NCBI GenBank assembly: GCA_034766995.1
Contig: CM068322.1
Location: 1,997,089-2,061,088, forward strand
Direction of reading: 5' to 3'
Length of the DNA: 64,000 nt
DNA from: Acanthacorydalis orientalis
Lineage: Eukaryota; Arthropoda; Insecta; Megaloptera; Corydalidae
Translations under genes and position numbers: made by a program
Notes under the pieces: generated by a model
Databases searched by the model: none
Told to the model about the DNA's origin: nothing
The model's input: only the letters and a program-made list of their open reading frames with translations
Shown here: positions 33,005 to 44,853 of the stretch, piece by piece
Numbering within the stretch: position 1 is the stretch's first letter
Layout: each line of letters begins with the position of its first letter

Positions 33005-33380
33005 CCGGGCCCTATACCCTCGTTTTCATTTGACTTCCAATATTTGTAGCCTTTACTAAATCCTCCTTTCACCCTCGGCCACCCCTCTTATTGAATTTTT
33101 GTACAGGTATTTTTCTCTGAATTTTCTGGGCATGTTTGAAATTTTCACTGCTACTTTCGCAAACTAGCTTTCGTAACTTAACTCTCAGAGGAATGCTATT
33201 ATCACTGATAGCGTTGTCTATAAGTTACACAACGAGGTACTGCTCGCTTCCGTATCTCAAGTCACATTGACGTATCAGCACTGACCGCAGCGACGCGTCA
33301 AGGTCGTCGCGCTAAAAATAGCCATTTCCGCCGTGCCCCTCACCCTCGCGCATTTGGCGCAATTAATTTATACATTGTTA
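33005..33380. other. GC-richer, CpG-containing patch
   Basis: Distinctly less AT-rich than its surroundings, with words such as CGACGCGTC and GTCGTCGCGC near 33290-33315. On the minus strand it leads into the endonuclease fragment. No reading frame or known repeat was recognised. It may be part of the same transposon or an independent fragment. Confidence 0.4.
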
Positions 33381-34467
33381 GGAAGTAATATTTATCCTTT
33401 ATTCAACGTTACATTAATTATTAACGCAAATCTTATATTTTCTATGTAGTAAGCTTTCAACATTTTGCACTTTTTGGGACATCCGAAATTCCGTACGTAT
33501 CTTATCACCCAGACTCAGGAAAGGACGTAGTTTTATGTTAAAAGTAAAGAGTTTGGAACAAATATTAACGGAACATATCGTAAAAAGAAAAGAAAACCTA
33601 TGATTGACAGAAATTGTTTATTGGATGTTAAAAATAAAAAAAATCCAAAGAGAATCATAAAAAGTAGTGTAATGATTACAATGTAAATGTTTTACTGTGA
33701 CCAATTTACTTTTGCAAATATTTTTTTTATTCATTCCAAAAAACGAAAAAGAATAAAAATATAATATTTTCTGTATTTTAGTGCTTTGAGAATGATGACA
33801 TTGCGATCTAAAGCGCATCCAACAATCAAAATGATCTATAATCAATTATTAAACATTTTGATCAGAAAAAAATTGTGTGTTTTGTGGAGTGAGTAAAAAA
33901 TACCATGGCTGTGTAATATTAGAAAATTAAATGAACATTATACGAAGAGAAGCACAGAAATCTTAAATTAGAAAAAATTGAAATAAAAATTTTTTCATTA
34001 ATGGATCGTCCTCAGTTGATAATGATGGCAATGACAAAGTAATATACTATTAATGATTTAAATATTGTATAAAAATTGTGAATTAAAATATTCAAATTTT
34101 AAAAATGAAATACAAATATCAATCTTAAATAAAAATTATCATACCACAAGTCCTTATTGGAAATGATATCAAAATTTCATGAAATGAAATACTTTTTTGT
34201 ACAAAACGAGAAATATATCAGTTTAAATTCATTGGTTCATTGAAAACATACAGTTGATTATGATAAGTGAAAAGAATCCGTTTAAAATATATGATTTAAT
34301 GTACATTGTTATTAATAAAAAAACAGACACTGAAGTATTTCAGAGAGGAACTAATTATTTAGTAAAGAAACTGATTTAAATTTATGTAGTGTGTGTATAT
34401 TTGGTTCTGTAATAGTCATATGCTTAATAATACATATACACATACCCGTACATATATATATATATAT
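33381..34467. other. Non-coding AT-rich DNA
   Basis: Holds one copy of a dispersed repeat at 33852-33911 (listed separately). Otherwise nothing recognisable. Confidence 0.6.
33852..33911 (+). repeat. Dispersed repeat, copy A
   Basis: AACATTTTGATCAGAAAAAA followed by a TTGTGTGTTTTGTGG segment. A clearly related copy is at 57424-57483, a weaker one near 63838-63887. Confidence 0.55.
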
Positions 34468-34520
34468 CGGGCGCTAATTACCTTAGCTGTCGAAGCGCCC
34501 AAAAACCTCAATAATCAACC
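34468..34520. repeat. 52-bp hairpin-forming repeat, copy 1
   Basis: GGGCGCT and AGCGCCC arms enclose an 18-nt middle, followed by an A-rich and AACC-ending tail. It is embedded in TA arrays on both sides. A second copy, about 85 percent identical and in the same orientation, is at 59161-59212 inside a mariner. Confidence 0.75.

Positions 34521-34574
<54 letters not shown>
34521..34574. repeat. (TA)n microsatellite
   Basis: TA array directly after hairpin copy 1; a shorter TA run precedes the hairpin. Confidence 0.95.
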
Positions 34575-34577
<3 letters not shown>

Positions 34578-35236
34578 TAATTTTTAGTTATAAATATTTC
34601 AATTCACTATTAGTTTTTTTATTATTTATGTATTAATTTAAAATCATCATCTTTATTTCCTAAGTTTATCTTTTTAACACCTACAATTTTTGTTATAATT
34701 GGATCAGGCAACATATATTGAAATGCTTATTTTATATACTAGAATACGTAGATATTGTAAAAGGTTATTTAGGAAAAAATAGATAAATCCAACATGTTTA
34801 TTAGCATTTTGGATTATTCTTTCATGCATGTAAAAAAATATGTATATTTTATTTATTGTAAAATTTTACAGAAAGTTTTGAAAAATGTCTGTTTGGTACA
34901 AAGGCCTGCTATTCATTTGTAGAATGTGAAATGTGTGAATTTATCTAATAATTTTGTAAAAACGACTATATATTAGTAGAATAACTCAGATAAGTGAAGT
35001 CAATAAGATGAGCGAACATAAATGATAACGTAAATGATAAGCTAAGTGATACAGGTTGGTTATCGAATTTTCTAAACATAATTCATCTCATCCATACAAC
35101 TAGAAATAATACAAATTTGTTGACAGTGAATAATTAAATACACACGACTAAAATCTATAAATTGAATTTAACATTAATTTTTTTGATGGAAAGTGTCATG
35201 GCTAAGAGAATTATAAAAATATTTGTAAATAATATA
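34575..35236. other. Non-coding AT-rich DNA
   Basis: Nothing recognisable. Confidence 0.6.
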
Positions 35237-36299
35237 TTCGGAGTTTGCATTGAAAGCCGCTGTATTTTGTGTTTTTATTTCACAAACAAAATGTGTGAAT
35301 ACATTAATCAAAGTATTTGCTCTCGAAAGCTATAGCTTTCGAGATCAAGCTTAAAAAAAGTGTACCTTTTTCTCACTTTTTTGATAGAAGTTGAATTCCG
35401 CGATGATAGAATGGTCTGTCTTTTCCGCCAACCAATTCAGCAATCCAATTTTCGACTTCTCCGTAGTTATGGAAATGTTTATCTTCCGAAGCGTGTTGCA
35501 TCGATCGAAACAGATGGTAATCTCTTAGAGCCAAGTTCGGAAAATATTCTGGACACGGAAGAACCTCCCATTCGAGTTCCATCAGTGTTTTTGTTTCACG
35601 GCTATAGCAACATGGGGCCAAGCGTTGTTATGGAGAAGAATCACTTTTCAGCGATTTGATGCAGTTGATGGTCGTTTTTGCATAAAATTATCATTCAAAT
35701 GCTATAATTGTTGTCCATAACGTTCTGAAGTGATGGTTTTCTTCGGTTTCAACAGCTCATAACATACGACGCCCATCATATCCCACCAAATAGAGATTGC
35801 TTTGTGACCGTGAATGTTTCGCTTTGGTGTTTTGGTGTTTCAGTTTGATGATTGGCCAGAATCAACCCGTGAATTCTTGCATTTCAAGTTCTTCCCATAG
35901 AGCTTGCAGTTGTTTATCTTTGAACGTTTTTGATTAACCTAGCCGTTGTTTATCGGAACGTCAAAATCATCACTTTGGAATCGTCGAAACCAATTTCTAC
36001 ATACTTTTTCCGATGGAGTAGATTCACCATAAGTTTTCTCAAGCAAACGATAAGCTTCAGCTTCACTTTTTTTTCAAATCGAAGTAGTGTAGAAGTACAC
36101 ATCGGAAAAACAACTTATCGCAATCCATTTTAATTCCGTTATAGAAAAGCACTTGTGTAAACAAAGGAAGGCCTTCGATGAGTGAATTTTAGTGGGAAAT
36201 ATTCACACTTTAAAATAACGTAAGATACATCTATAACTGCTCATTGCATACGCACCTAGAGCCATCTACACGTGAACAGCGGCTTTCAATGTAACCTCC
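35237..36299 (-). mobile_element. mariner with central deletion
   Basis: Inverted ends: GGAGTTTGCATTGAAAGCCG near 35240 and, reversed, GGAGGTTACATTGAAAGCCG ending at 36299 share all but two bases. On the minus strand near 36120-35950 the N-terminal part reads FFRCVLLHYFDLKKK, then WFRRFQSDDFD-like sequence. After a gap it gives SIWWDMMGVVCYELLKPKKT (35815-35750), and at 35621-35373 comes WEVLPCPEYFPNLALRDYHLFRSMQHA, in pieces, with Asp at the third catalytic position. The second helix-turn-helix and the first catalytic Asp are missing. Stops and frameshifts elsewhere. Exact outer limits are uncertain by a few bases. Confidence 0.75.
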
Positions 36300-36301
36300 T
36301 A

Positions 36302-37172
36302 TTAAAGTACAATATTTTCTGAATGATTTTTTATCCACATCTATAATTAATGTACGGTATACACAGTAAACCAATTTAAAATCTATCGAAACATCCAACA
36401 TGTACGTTCTTTTACCATTTTTATGTTGACTATAAGAAGTGGCTCAATTTATTCTCTTTCGTATTTAGTACTGAAAGAATTTAGCAAATATTATATGGGC
36501 ATAAATGGAGATGTATTCAAGATATGTTACCAGTTTATGATGCAAAAAAAAACATTCAATGAACTGAACAAACTTTTTGAAATAGATGGTCAAATTTTGA
36601 TTACATATTTCTTTCTTATGAAGTACATCTTACATTTATCACTGAAATAGATATTGCAGTCTTGTGTGTATCTAGAATTTCAGGATGCCAATATTTAGAT
36701 GTACATAAAACAAATGCTTATTTTCATAAAGGAAATTTGTTTTTAGTTTAATTCGTGAGTTTTGTACTATGTAACAGTTCGGAATATTTATTCATGAACG
36801 TGTCAATATTTCATTCAGAAAGAAAAAATTCATGGCAGAAAGACTCAAAATACTGGTAATGGTAATACAAAAATAGTTGAAGTAATTGGGAAGTTTCCGG
36901 AGGAATATTTAGGTAAAAACCAATAATAATCATGGAATAGTTCTATAAATTCACCTATCCTTATTCGTCAAAACAATCAAATACAAACTAAAATTATTCG
37001 TTTCTATTCGAGACTATTATTGTTATATTTAATTTTTTTGGCAGTATTAAGTAAAATTGATTTTTAAAATGAAATCTCCATTTGTCATGTATTATGTAGA
37101 ATTCTCTTTATAAAAACAATGATCAATTGCTAATTATATGAAATATGATATATATATATATATATGTATATA
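36302..37172. other. Non-coding AT-rich DNA
   Basis: Nothing recognisable. Ends in a short TA array that borders the next mariner. Confidence 0.6.
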
Positions 37173-38095
37173 CGAGGTCAGACAATTAAGTAATGCGACC
37201 GATTTTTTTTCTCGGCCTGTGGTAACACTGAGAACCTGTAACTCCGCCACCGTAATAGCAGATCCCTACTCTCTCGATTGAGAACTTGACCACCCTCGTA
37301 CGATCATTTCTTCGCCAGCTGTTTAGTGTTTTGTAACAACGCGCGAGTAGTGCATGTCACGAAAGCCCACCGAATGAACATCGCTCAAGATTGTCTCGAG
37401 CAGGTTGAAAGTGATCCTACTCTTCTCGATCGAGTTATTACTGGTGATGAAAGTTGGTTCTTTCAATATGACCCCGAAACTAAACGACAAAGCCAACAGT
37501 GGCTGTCCCCTGGAGCACCAAGGCCAAAGAAGGCGAGAATGAGCAAGTCCAAAGTGAAAACCATGTTGATTTGCTTCTTCGACAGCAAAGGAGTGGTTCA
37601 CAAAGAGTTCGTACCACCTGGACAAACCGTAAATCAAGTATTCTACCGCAATGTGCTCGAAAAATTACGAAAAAGGGTGCTCAGAGTGCGTCCAGAGATC
37701 GCGAAGACTTGGGTTCTGCATCACGACAATGCTCCCTGTCACAGTGCGTTCAGTGTCTCTCAGTTTTTGGCGTCTAAAGGCATCGCAACGTTACCACAAC
37801 CACCCTATTCACCGGATATGTCACCTTGCGACTTTTTCCTATTCCCCCATATGAAAAAATTCGTCAAAGGTCGACATTTTGACTCCGTTGAAGATATCCA
37901 AGAATCTGTGACGAGGGTACTCGGAGAGGTCCCACAAGAAGTGTTCCAGAATTGTTACGAAAACTGAAAAACTCGCTGGAATAAGTGTATAGATGCGGGA
38001 GGGGACCACTTTGAAGGGGATCGCAGCGATGTACCTTAATTTTTAAATATACTCGATTTTTGAATTTTGTCGCATTACTTAATTGTCTGACCTCG
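37173..38095 (+). mobile_element. mariner deletion copy, 923 bp
   Basis: TA at 37171-37172 and 38096-38097. The 27-bp terminal inverted repeats beginning CGAGGTCAGACAATTAAGTA are perfect. TA-rich sequence lies on both sides. Close sister of 31174-32094 in the opposite orientation. The intact repeats suggest that the element could still be moved by a transposase supplied from elsewhere (inference). Confidence 0.94.
37354..38039 (+). pseudogene. mariner transposase lacking its DNA-binding domain
   Basis: The start at 37354 gives MSRKPTE then TGA. The real frame resumes at 37374 with MNIAQDCLEQVESDP, then ITGDESWFFQYD (first Asp), GAPRPKKARMSKSK, LHHDNAPCHSAF (second Asp) and YSPDMSPCDFFLFP (third Asp; 34 residues apart). 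It runs open to TGA at 37965, which replaces the Trp of YENWKTRW seen in the sister copy, and then in frame to the natural stop at 38037. About 110 codons of the N-terminal helix-turn-helix region are deleted. The catalytic domain is otherwise in one open frame of about 200 codons. Confidence 0.9.
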
Positions 38096-38333
38096 TATAT
38101 ATAAATATATATATATATATTACACAAAATACATTTTGAATTAGAAATTCGTTCGTTGTGCCAATATTTCTATTTATTTTCATTTATTTTAATAAAAAAA
38201 CTTATATAAGACTATTATTAATGGGTTCAGAACTTAAAATATTTAATATATTTTTATTGAAATCACCCCTAAAAATTGTAAGTACACGACCATGCGAATT
38301 TTAACACCTACTTTACTATAGACGAAAAGATTT

Positions 38334-38408
38334 AGATATATATTTATATATATATATATATGTATATGTATGTATATATGTATATATATATAGAGAGAGA
38401 GAGAGAGA
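38334..38408. repeat. (TA)n(GA)n microsatellite
   Basis: TA with GTATATG interruptions then a GA run. Confidence 0.92.
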
Positions 38409-38513
38409 AACAAGTATTCAATTTAGGATTCCATATGAAAGTATTAAAAAAATCTCAAAAGTTAAAAAAATTATGTTATGTTCTATTTAGTATTTTAATT
38501 CGATTGTATTTTA

Positions 38514-39459
38514 TACCCGGTTCACACTTAGTCAATCATTTAGTAGAGTATAGTAATTTAGTCAAATGAACCTAATGTTCACACGAAGCAAGTGATTAAG
38601 TACAGTTTATTAAATGAAGGCGAGTCAAACAAGCGTTCACATGCAGCCATTAGTTTAGATGAGCCGGTATTGGTGTAGTGTTAACTTAATTGTACAATGT
38701 ATCATTGTGTGTATTGTGTAATGTAAATTGGTAACTTTCCTTCGTTAAAATGGAACGAAAAAGGCAATATGCTAAGCGAGCTCTTTTATCAGTTCTGCTA
38801 CTTCTTATTCAGGAAACTGTTTGTCTGAAAAACTTCAAAGAACTAAGCGTGTTTGTACAATAAATTGGATAAACAGAAGAAATGATCTAGAAACCTCCAA
38901 TTGTCTTTTAAAAGAGTTTGCTACAGGAGATGAGTATTATTAGTACTTTACTGAGTGAAATTGAGGTAAATATTCAAAAGCATGACACTGTAATGAGGAA
39001 TGCTATTCCAGCTTCCATAAAATTATAAGCGATTACGTTTTTAGTCGTTTGGTGCATTTCCCTTTCTTTATACGCATCACATGACACATTCATACGCGTC
39101 AAACACTCATGTTTGACGTATTCTTCAATGAATTTTAATGTAGTGCCTTCAGAGCACTTTGCTATTTTAATGCTATATCGCTTTAACATCGTATTATTGT
39201 ATGTTATTACATTTCTTTTGCTGCACAATACGTTGATTGCTATGCCTACACTATACTAAACGCTTACAAGGAAAGTCCACTAGAAAGGAGGCCTACTCAC
39301 CTAGAAAATAGAATAGATTTCTACTTTCTAAGCTCGACTTATGACTAGAATATTCATGTTCAGTCGACTAAAATGTGAGTGCTCAGACTGGTCGAGTATT
39401 AAATTTCCCAACCAATCAACTAAACTCTCTTAAATTACTAGCTACGTGTAAACCGGCCA
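38514..39459 (+). mobile_element. PIF/Harbinger deletion element
   Basis: TTA lies at 38511-38513 and 39460-39462, the 3-bp duplication typical of PIF/Harbinger. The ends TACCCGGTTCACACTTAG and, reversed, TGGCCGGTTTACACGTAG match at 14 of 18 positions. Inside, near 38840-39020, frameshifted translation gives INWINRRNDLETSNCLLKEF, then ATGDEYY and VNIQKHDTVMRNAIPASIKL, followed by AITF. This is the N-terminal part of a Harbinger nuclease (usual WxxxxNxxRxxxGxfxxLxxEL ... D ... fR.ai.p..rLa.tL). The DDE catalytic region is absent. At 946 bp it is well below an autonomous element. Confidence 0.78.
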
Positions 39460-39564
39460 TTATTATTGAATTTAACTAAAATACCAAATAAAAAATAACA
39501 TTATTTTTTTAATTCTTGCAATTTTTGTAATACTTTCATCTGGAAGCTTAAATAGAATCACCTA

Positions 39565-39579
39565 AATATAAATATATAT

Positions 39580-39628
<49 letters not shown>

Positions 39629-39696
39629 AATACATACATACTCGTATACATTCATACATATGTTTATATATGCATATCTATCTATCTATCTACCTA

Positions 39697-39740
<44 letters not shown>

Positions 39741-39763
39741 CGTACACTTTCTCTATCTCTTCG

Positions 39764-39796
<33 letters not shown>

Positions 39797-39800
39797 CATA
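39565..39800. repeat. Compound TA / ATCT / CT microsatellite
   Basis: TA array, then CATACATA words, then (CTAT)n and two (CT)n runs. The open frame through it is repeat-encoded. Confidence 0.95.
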
Positions 39801-40070
39801 ATAATAATATGTACTTGCGTATTTTTGGCTTTTATAAACATAAATATCGATTTTTTACACTTTTTGAAGGTAATGTGCTAGTTTGTTTCTTCTAAGAACG
39901 GTTTGATTATCATTATCAGATGAATCTTAAAGTCTAGAGCTCTCTTCAAGTAGATACTGACGATTTCAACATCTACCTGAAAATAATGTAAATTAAAATC
40001 AATCGTAAGAGAAAGATACTAGTATATGGCTAACAGGACTCTGTAAATTAATATCTACGTTTATAACATG

Positions 40071-40071
<1 letters not shown>

Positions 40072-40140
<69 letters not shown>
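40072..40140. repeat. (TA)n microsatellite
   Basis: Pure TA array of about 68 bp. Confidence 0.95.
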
Positions 40141-40144
<4 letters not shown>

Positions 40145-40429
40145 TAAGGATAACGTAAGCCAAAAATAGTTTTAGAAATTCGCACATGGACAATAAAACT
40201 TACATAGAATTATAAAGTGCAGGTACACCAGGAAATGAAAATAGATAGAAATATTTAAAAAAAATTGTGTGCGTTGAAAGCCACGCGGTAGAAATGTAAC
40301 TTATGTATGATGTATGTAAGAATTTACGAGGGTATAAAAGTAAGGTATTATTATTAATTTTTATGAAGAACTATTTTCTGCTTAATGAAAATAATTAACT
40401 AATAAAACTTTTATTCACCTTCCATGTTT

Positions 40430-41120
40430 CCATATTCCAAAAATGATACAGTTGGCTTGTGGTAAGTAAAAAAATCTTGATTGTAAACGCTTGAGGTATC
40501 TTGAAAATACTGCATCAATTGTAGTTCCTGATCTTGTAGTTACTTATTTCGGATTGTTATTAATCTCCTGTTTGAGTTTTTCTTTCAGGAAAGCGATTAA
40601 TTGGTGTGTTTGTTGTGTAGAAAAATTAATATTAAATCCACCACCAAACACCATAGAAATTTGATTAAAATTCTAATTCAAGAGCGCAGAAACGTAACTG
40701 TGTATGCCAGCAAAACTCGGTTGAATGAATCGTATGATCTCCATTGTGTTATATAGAGAAATGTTAATTACCACCAGTATTATTCGATTCCCACTTTCAA
40801 CGAGACATTTAGCTGTACATATTTCAAAAGTTGGTAATTTATCTACAGATACATTACGTGTTTATTGTAATGTCAGGTTTAGATGAGGTGCGACCAAATT
40901 GGTGTTATCATTTGAGTTATGGTAAACAGCTACACCAGCAGCTCTAACCTTTGGGCGTTTAAAACGAGCGATACAATAAAAATTTGAAATCGTTATGTTA
41001 TCTCCATCGTTGATACAGGTTTCTGAGAGCAGTAAAATATTATAGCGTTAAAGAACGGAATTCATGAGATGTCTAGTGTGGGCATTTAAAGTTTGACAAT
41101 TTAAAAATGTCATAGATAAC
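40430..41120 (-). pseudogene. Endonuclease/exonuclease/phosphatase-type domain fragment
   Basis: Minus-strand translation from about 41115: MTFLNCQTLNAHTRHLMNSV, then NILLLSETCINDGDNITISN near 41040 (the Glu of the SETW motif, with Cys for Trp), followed by FYCIARFKRPKVRAAGVAVY. ILVVINISLYNTMEIIRFIQ follows near 40780. GTTIDAVFSRYLKRLQS near 40520 ends the domain. Small frameshifts and stops break it. This endonuclease type occurs at the C-terminus of Helentron helicases and in LINEs. The domain end GTTIDAVF corresponds to GFCIDIIF of the fragment at 32786, so both may come from related elements. Confidence 0.58.
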
Positions 41121-43119
41121 AATCCACTCCTCTTGGTAATTAAATCAATGAATTGTTGGTGTATCGTTTCTTGGAAATTCAGTGAAAGTCGCGTTGAGAC
41201 ATTATAAATTTTGTGACGCGTGCAAACAGGTTTACCCTCGCTATAAAAGTTTCACTTCAACAATGAAATATATCTAAATGATTGTCTTTTGTCGCTCGAT
41301 GTTGTTCAATGTAGTCGCGCACACGTATTTAGACGCATGCAACAATTTCTACATAGTATATAGTTTAACAGGTCGTAATAAACGTTCATAGGAACATGCG
41401 ACGCTTCATACATATGAATCTCTTGAACATTTTACTTATTTGTTTCCAAATTTTCTCTGACGTTCCTATCGGTCGGTCGATTTTGTTGTAATAAACATGT
41501 TTTTGCTTTTTTATGCACTTGGATCGACTTAGTTGACTAGAACTGATTCATCATTATTTATAAAACAGCAACTATAATAATTTCTTTGTTATATCAATTT
41601 ACTTAACTGTATTGGAAACGTTTATTATATAGATATGGATAGTAGTGGTTGTACTAAAAAAAATATTTTGTAGTATTTTGATAAAATTTTAGAGGGTTAA
41701 TTAGAAGGACCTCTAATATTCGAAAAAAAATATTTGAATACACGCCTAAATTTTCACATTATTTTAAAAATTGGACATTGAATAAACCATTCATGTATAA
41801 TCTAATGCAAATAATATTGCTTTTTTCTTATTAAATATTTCTTTATATTACAAGAAGTACACAAATATGAGCTATTACTTTAAGATTGTTTTTAAACTGT
41901 TGAAAAAAAAAGTGACATTTTTAAACTGTTGAAAAACAGACTTAGGTTTTAAATTAAGCGAGGTAATCAAGATCTAGATCTAGATTTCGATGACAAACAT
42001 ATCAAATATACAAAGAAGAATAAGAGTGCACAACGAGGCAAAGATTTTAGTAGTTCATCTCATTTTTTTAACTTAGCTGATAAAAAAATGTTTTTTGCGA
42101 GTCTTCTGTAAATGTTAGTGAGAAAGTATATACAATCTAATTTGAATAGACAAGTATTGAACGTGAGTAAGGAAACAATGTTATTTAGATATCATTTACA
42201 TATATTTTATTAAGGCACGTCCGAATTGAAGTACACATTTCATACAAACACAAAAATCATCAGGAAACAAACAGTGAACAGAATATAATATAAATATTAC
42301 GTATTTAATTTTTTAAAATATGTTTTTTAATTAATCAGTCAACTGCACCAATAAGTAAGTTGAACTTTAATTTGAACCTAAATTAAAATCAATACTTTGT
42401 TTGTATTTTTAGGCTAGAAATAACTATAAAACTAATCCATCAAATGTACTGAGAGAGACAGAAGTATGTATAAAAAGTAATGATCTTTGCTCCTAAATAC
42501 TCCGTCTATTTCTATATATTTGATCTGACAGAAAACTGTTTCTAAATTTAAATTTTAATTTGAACTGCCTTTCATGTTTCCACTCTAACTTCTACGATAA
42601 GTGCAAATATATACGATTTTACAGATAGTTTATTACCATAGTGCGAATAGACAGTCGTTTTGAAAGACTAAACCATTGAATGAATAAACAACTATAAAGA
42701 ATATTTTATTTATTTAGAATTAAATAGAGTTAACAATTAGTTATAAATTAGTCTTTATTGACTTTTTTTGGTAGTATTGGTAAATAATATAACACCTACT
42801 ATGTTTAAATTTAAATTATACAAATATTTTAAAGTAAAGATTAAATAAATGTTGTATAACATTTGTTATAAAATGCTATAAATGCAGGCAAAACATTTTA
42901 ATGTAATGACGATATATAATTCAACGTTCAAAAGAATACGCCAAACAATGCTATTGTATGTTCAAAATTATTTCTCTAATTTACATGTTTTTAATGGAAA
43001 ACATTCTGTTTATAATTCATGGATTATGTTACATACTTCTTAGAAGTAAATGTCATTCGATAAACAATGTGTGCTTTTATATTTCAAGAAATTTTGCCAG
43101 TGTTTATTTTAAATGTTAA

Positions 43120-43122
<3 letters not shown>

Positions 43123-43160
<38 letters not shown>
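43123..43160. repeat. (TA)n microsatellite
   Basis: Pure TA array of about 38 bp. Confidence 0.95.
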
Positions 43161-43162
<2 letters not shown>

Positions 43163-43228
43163 AATATATTGTTTAACGAAAAAATCTAATTGTTTTTTAA
43201 CAATAAATTGACTTAATTGAAGCGATCC

Positions 43229-43232
<4 letters not shown>

Positions 43233-43299
<67 letters not shown>
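43233..43299. repeat. (TA)n microsatellite
   Basis: Pure TA array of about 67 bp. Confidence 0.95.
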
Positions 43300-43303
<4 letters not shown>

Positions 43304-43588
43304 TGTGGTTTTTAGGGACTGCAAAATTCGTGTCTGAAACGAATCATTGGTTGGTTTCGGGGAAACACTCAATCCCGAGGTACGACTGCAGAAATGAATA
43401 CATAGTATTATACGATTTACACTTTATTAAAATTCGTGGGAAAAAATGTCTGAAACGGAAAAATAATCATATTTATTTTAAAAATTCTTAAAAATAATTA
43501 TTATCTAAAATGTTTATAAAATATATTAGACGATAGTTAATTTACACTGTTCGTTTTTTATACGTAGGCACACATGCACACATAAATA

Positions 43589-43664
43589 CATATATATATA
43601 TATATATATATACAGAGAGAGAGAGAAGGAGAGAGAGGGAGCGAGAGAGATATAGATAGATAGA
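43589..43664. repeat. (TA)n(GA)n(GATA)n microsatellite
   Basis: TA run, then GA with G interruptions, then GATAGATA. Confidence 0.93.
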
Positions 43665-43949
43665 AGTATACGTAATTTGTTAACCTTTTCTAGCTATAAA
43701 TATAAAACTTTTGATGGACGTACGAATAAAAGAATTCAGCTGACAAAGGTTGATATTTAAAGAATGACGAAAAGTAAATACGACCTATTGGTCTCGTGAT
43801 TTCAATCGCATCTGCTACGGTATGAGAAATGGTAGGTCATAGAACTATATCCATCACTGAGTTACGTTGAGAACAAAATAAAGTTTAGCGGGATATACGA
43901 GAGCATCAATATTATTCACTTGAACAATATTTTCATAAATTGTGAAAAC

Positions 43950-44075
43950 TATATATATGTATATATATATATATACATATACACACATTTATATATATAT
44001 ATATATATACATATATATGTATATATATATATATATATGTGTGTGTGAGTGTATGTTTGTGTGTGTATGTATGTA
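43950..44075. repeat. Compound TA/CA/GT microsatellite
   Basis: TA arrays with GTATATA and CACACA words, ending in a GT-rich run. Confidence 0.93.
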
Positions 44076-44410
44076 TTCAGTAAAAAAAATTGTTGGAAGT
44101 TAAGAAAATAAGCGTTATTCTATTTTAGTAGGAAAATGTAGGAATAAAATTATTTGTTATCAACTTTTAGATTTATGAAGAAATTCCAAAATAAGCACAG
44201 ATAAACTGATGAAACAGATCATCTTCAATAATTTATAAAATCAAAAATTCAAAATTGAAAACGTATGTGAATTATTATAAATACAGAGTAAATAAGAAAT
44301 AAAATTTGCATCGAGTTTATTAATGTATAGATTTAAAAATTTGAAGCCAATACGTGAATAAAAATATATTATTGTGAAAAAATAGAATGAGTTACTTAAA
44401 CTTATATAGA

Positions 44411-44735
44411 AATACTAGGGGGTTCTCCCCCTACTCTCTTTGTTCATCATTCACCGGGCTGCGTTCGCCCACTTCTCAAATATAAGACGTATATATATAA
44501 CTGAATGAAGCAATAAACATATTTTTTGAATCAAATCAAAATTAAAAATAATTTTATTGTGATGAGTTTTAAACATTTCAACGCCGCATTTACTGTGCGT
44601 TGGATGGAAGTTGGAGTTTGGTCCGGGGTCTTAGCCGAGGCTTTTAAACTGGTTTTGACAGGAGATTTGTGTCTCAGGAAGTGGTTATAGGGGATGGTTT
44701 GAAGCGATGGAGTCCGTAAAAAATTTCAAAAAACC
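44411..44735. mobile_element. Hairpin-rich terminus, Helentron/HINE-like
   Basis: ACTAGGGGGTTCTCCCCCTA near 44414 folds into a 5-bp G/C stem. A second stem, GGGC ... GCCC, is at 44456-44470. About 110 bp further, 44580-44735 is GC-richer than its surroundings and includes GGTCCGGGGTCTTAGCCGAG. CTAG next to a short GC hairpin is a hallmark of rolling-circle transposon ends, and this layout resembles non-autonomous Helentron relatives. There is no coding sequence, and the second end was not located. Confidence 0.42.
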
Positions 44736-44803
44736 GGAAGAAAATATTTTTTAAAACTTGTTATGTTTATATAATTCTTATCACAAATATATGCAACGTT
44801 GAC

Positions 44804-44807
<4 letters not shown>

Positions 44808-44852
<45 letters not shown>
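44808..44852. repeat. (TA)n microsatellite
   Basis: Pure TA array of about 45 bp. Confidence 0.95.

Positions 44853-44853
<1 letters not shown>

Larger units (their letters stand above)
41121..44410. other. Non-coding AT-rich DNA with microsatellites
   Basis: A less AT-rich tract at 41150-41420 may extend the endonuclease element but has no recognisable frame. 42000-43120 shows nothing. An open frame at 43303-43491 lies directly after a TA array and is not recognised. Confidence 0.55.

Noticed and set aside
36423..36650. 75-codon open frame as a gene
   Set aside because: AT-rich, no recognised motif and no conserved context; treated as chance.
39660..39881. 73-codon open frame with Ser/Leu/Ile repeats
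   Set aside because: Produced by CT, CTAT and TA simple repeats.
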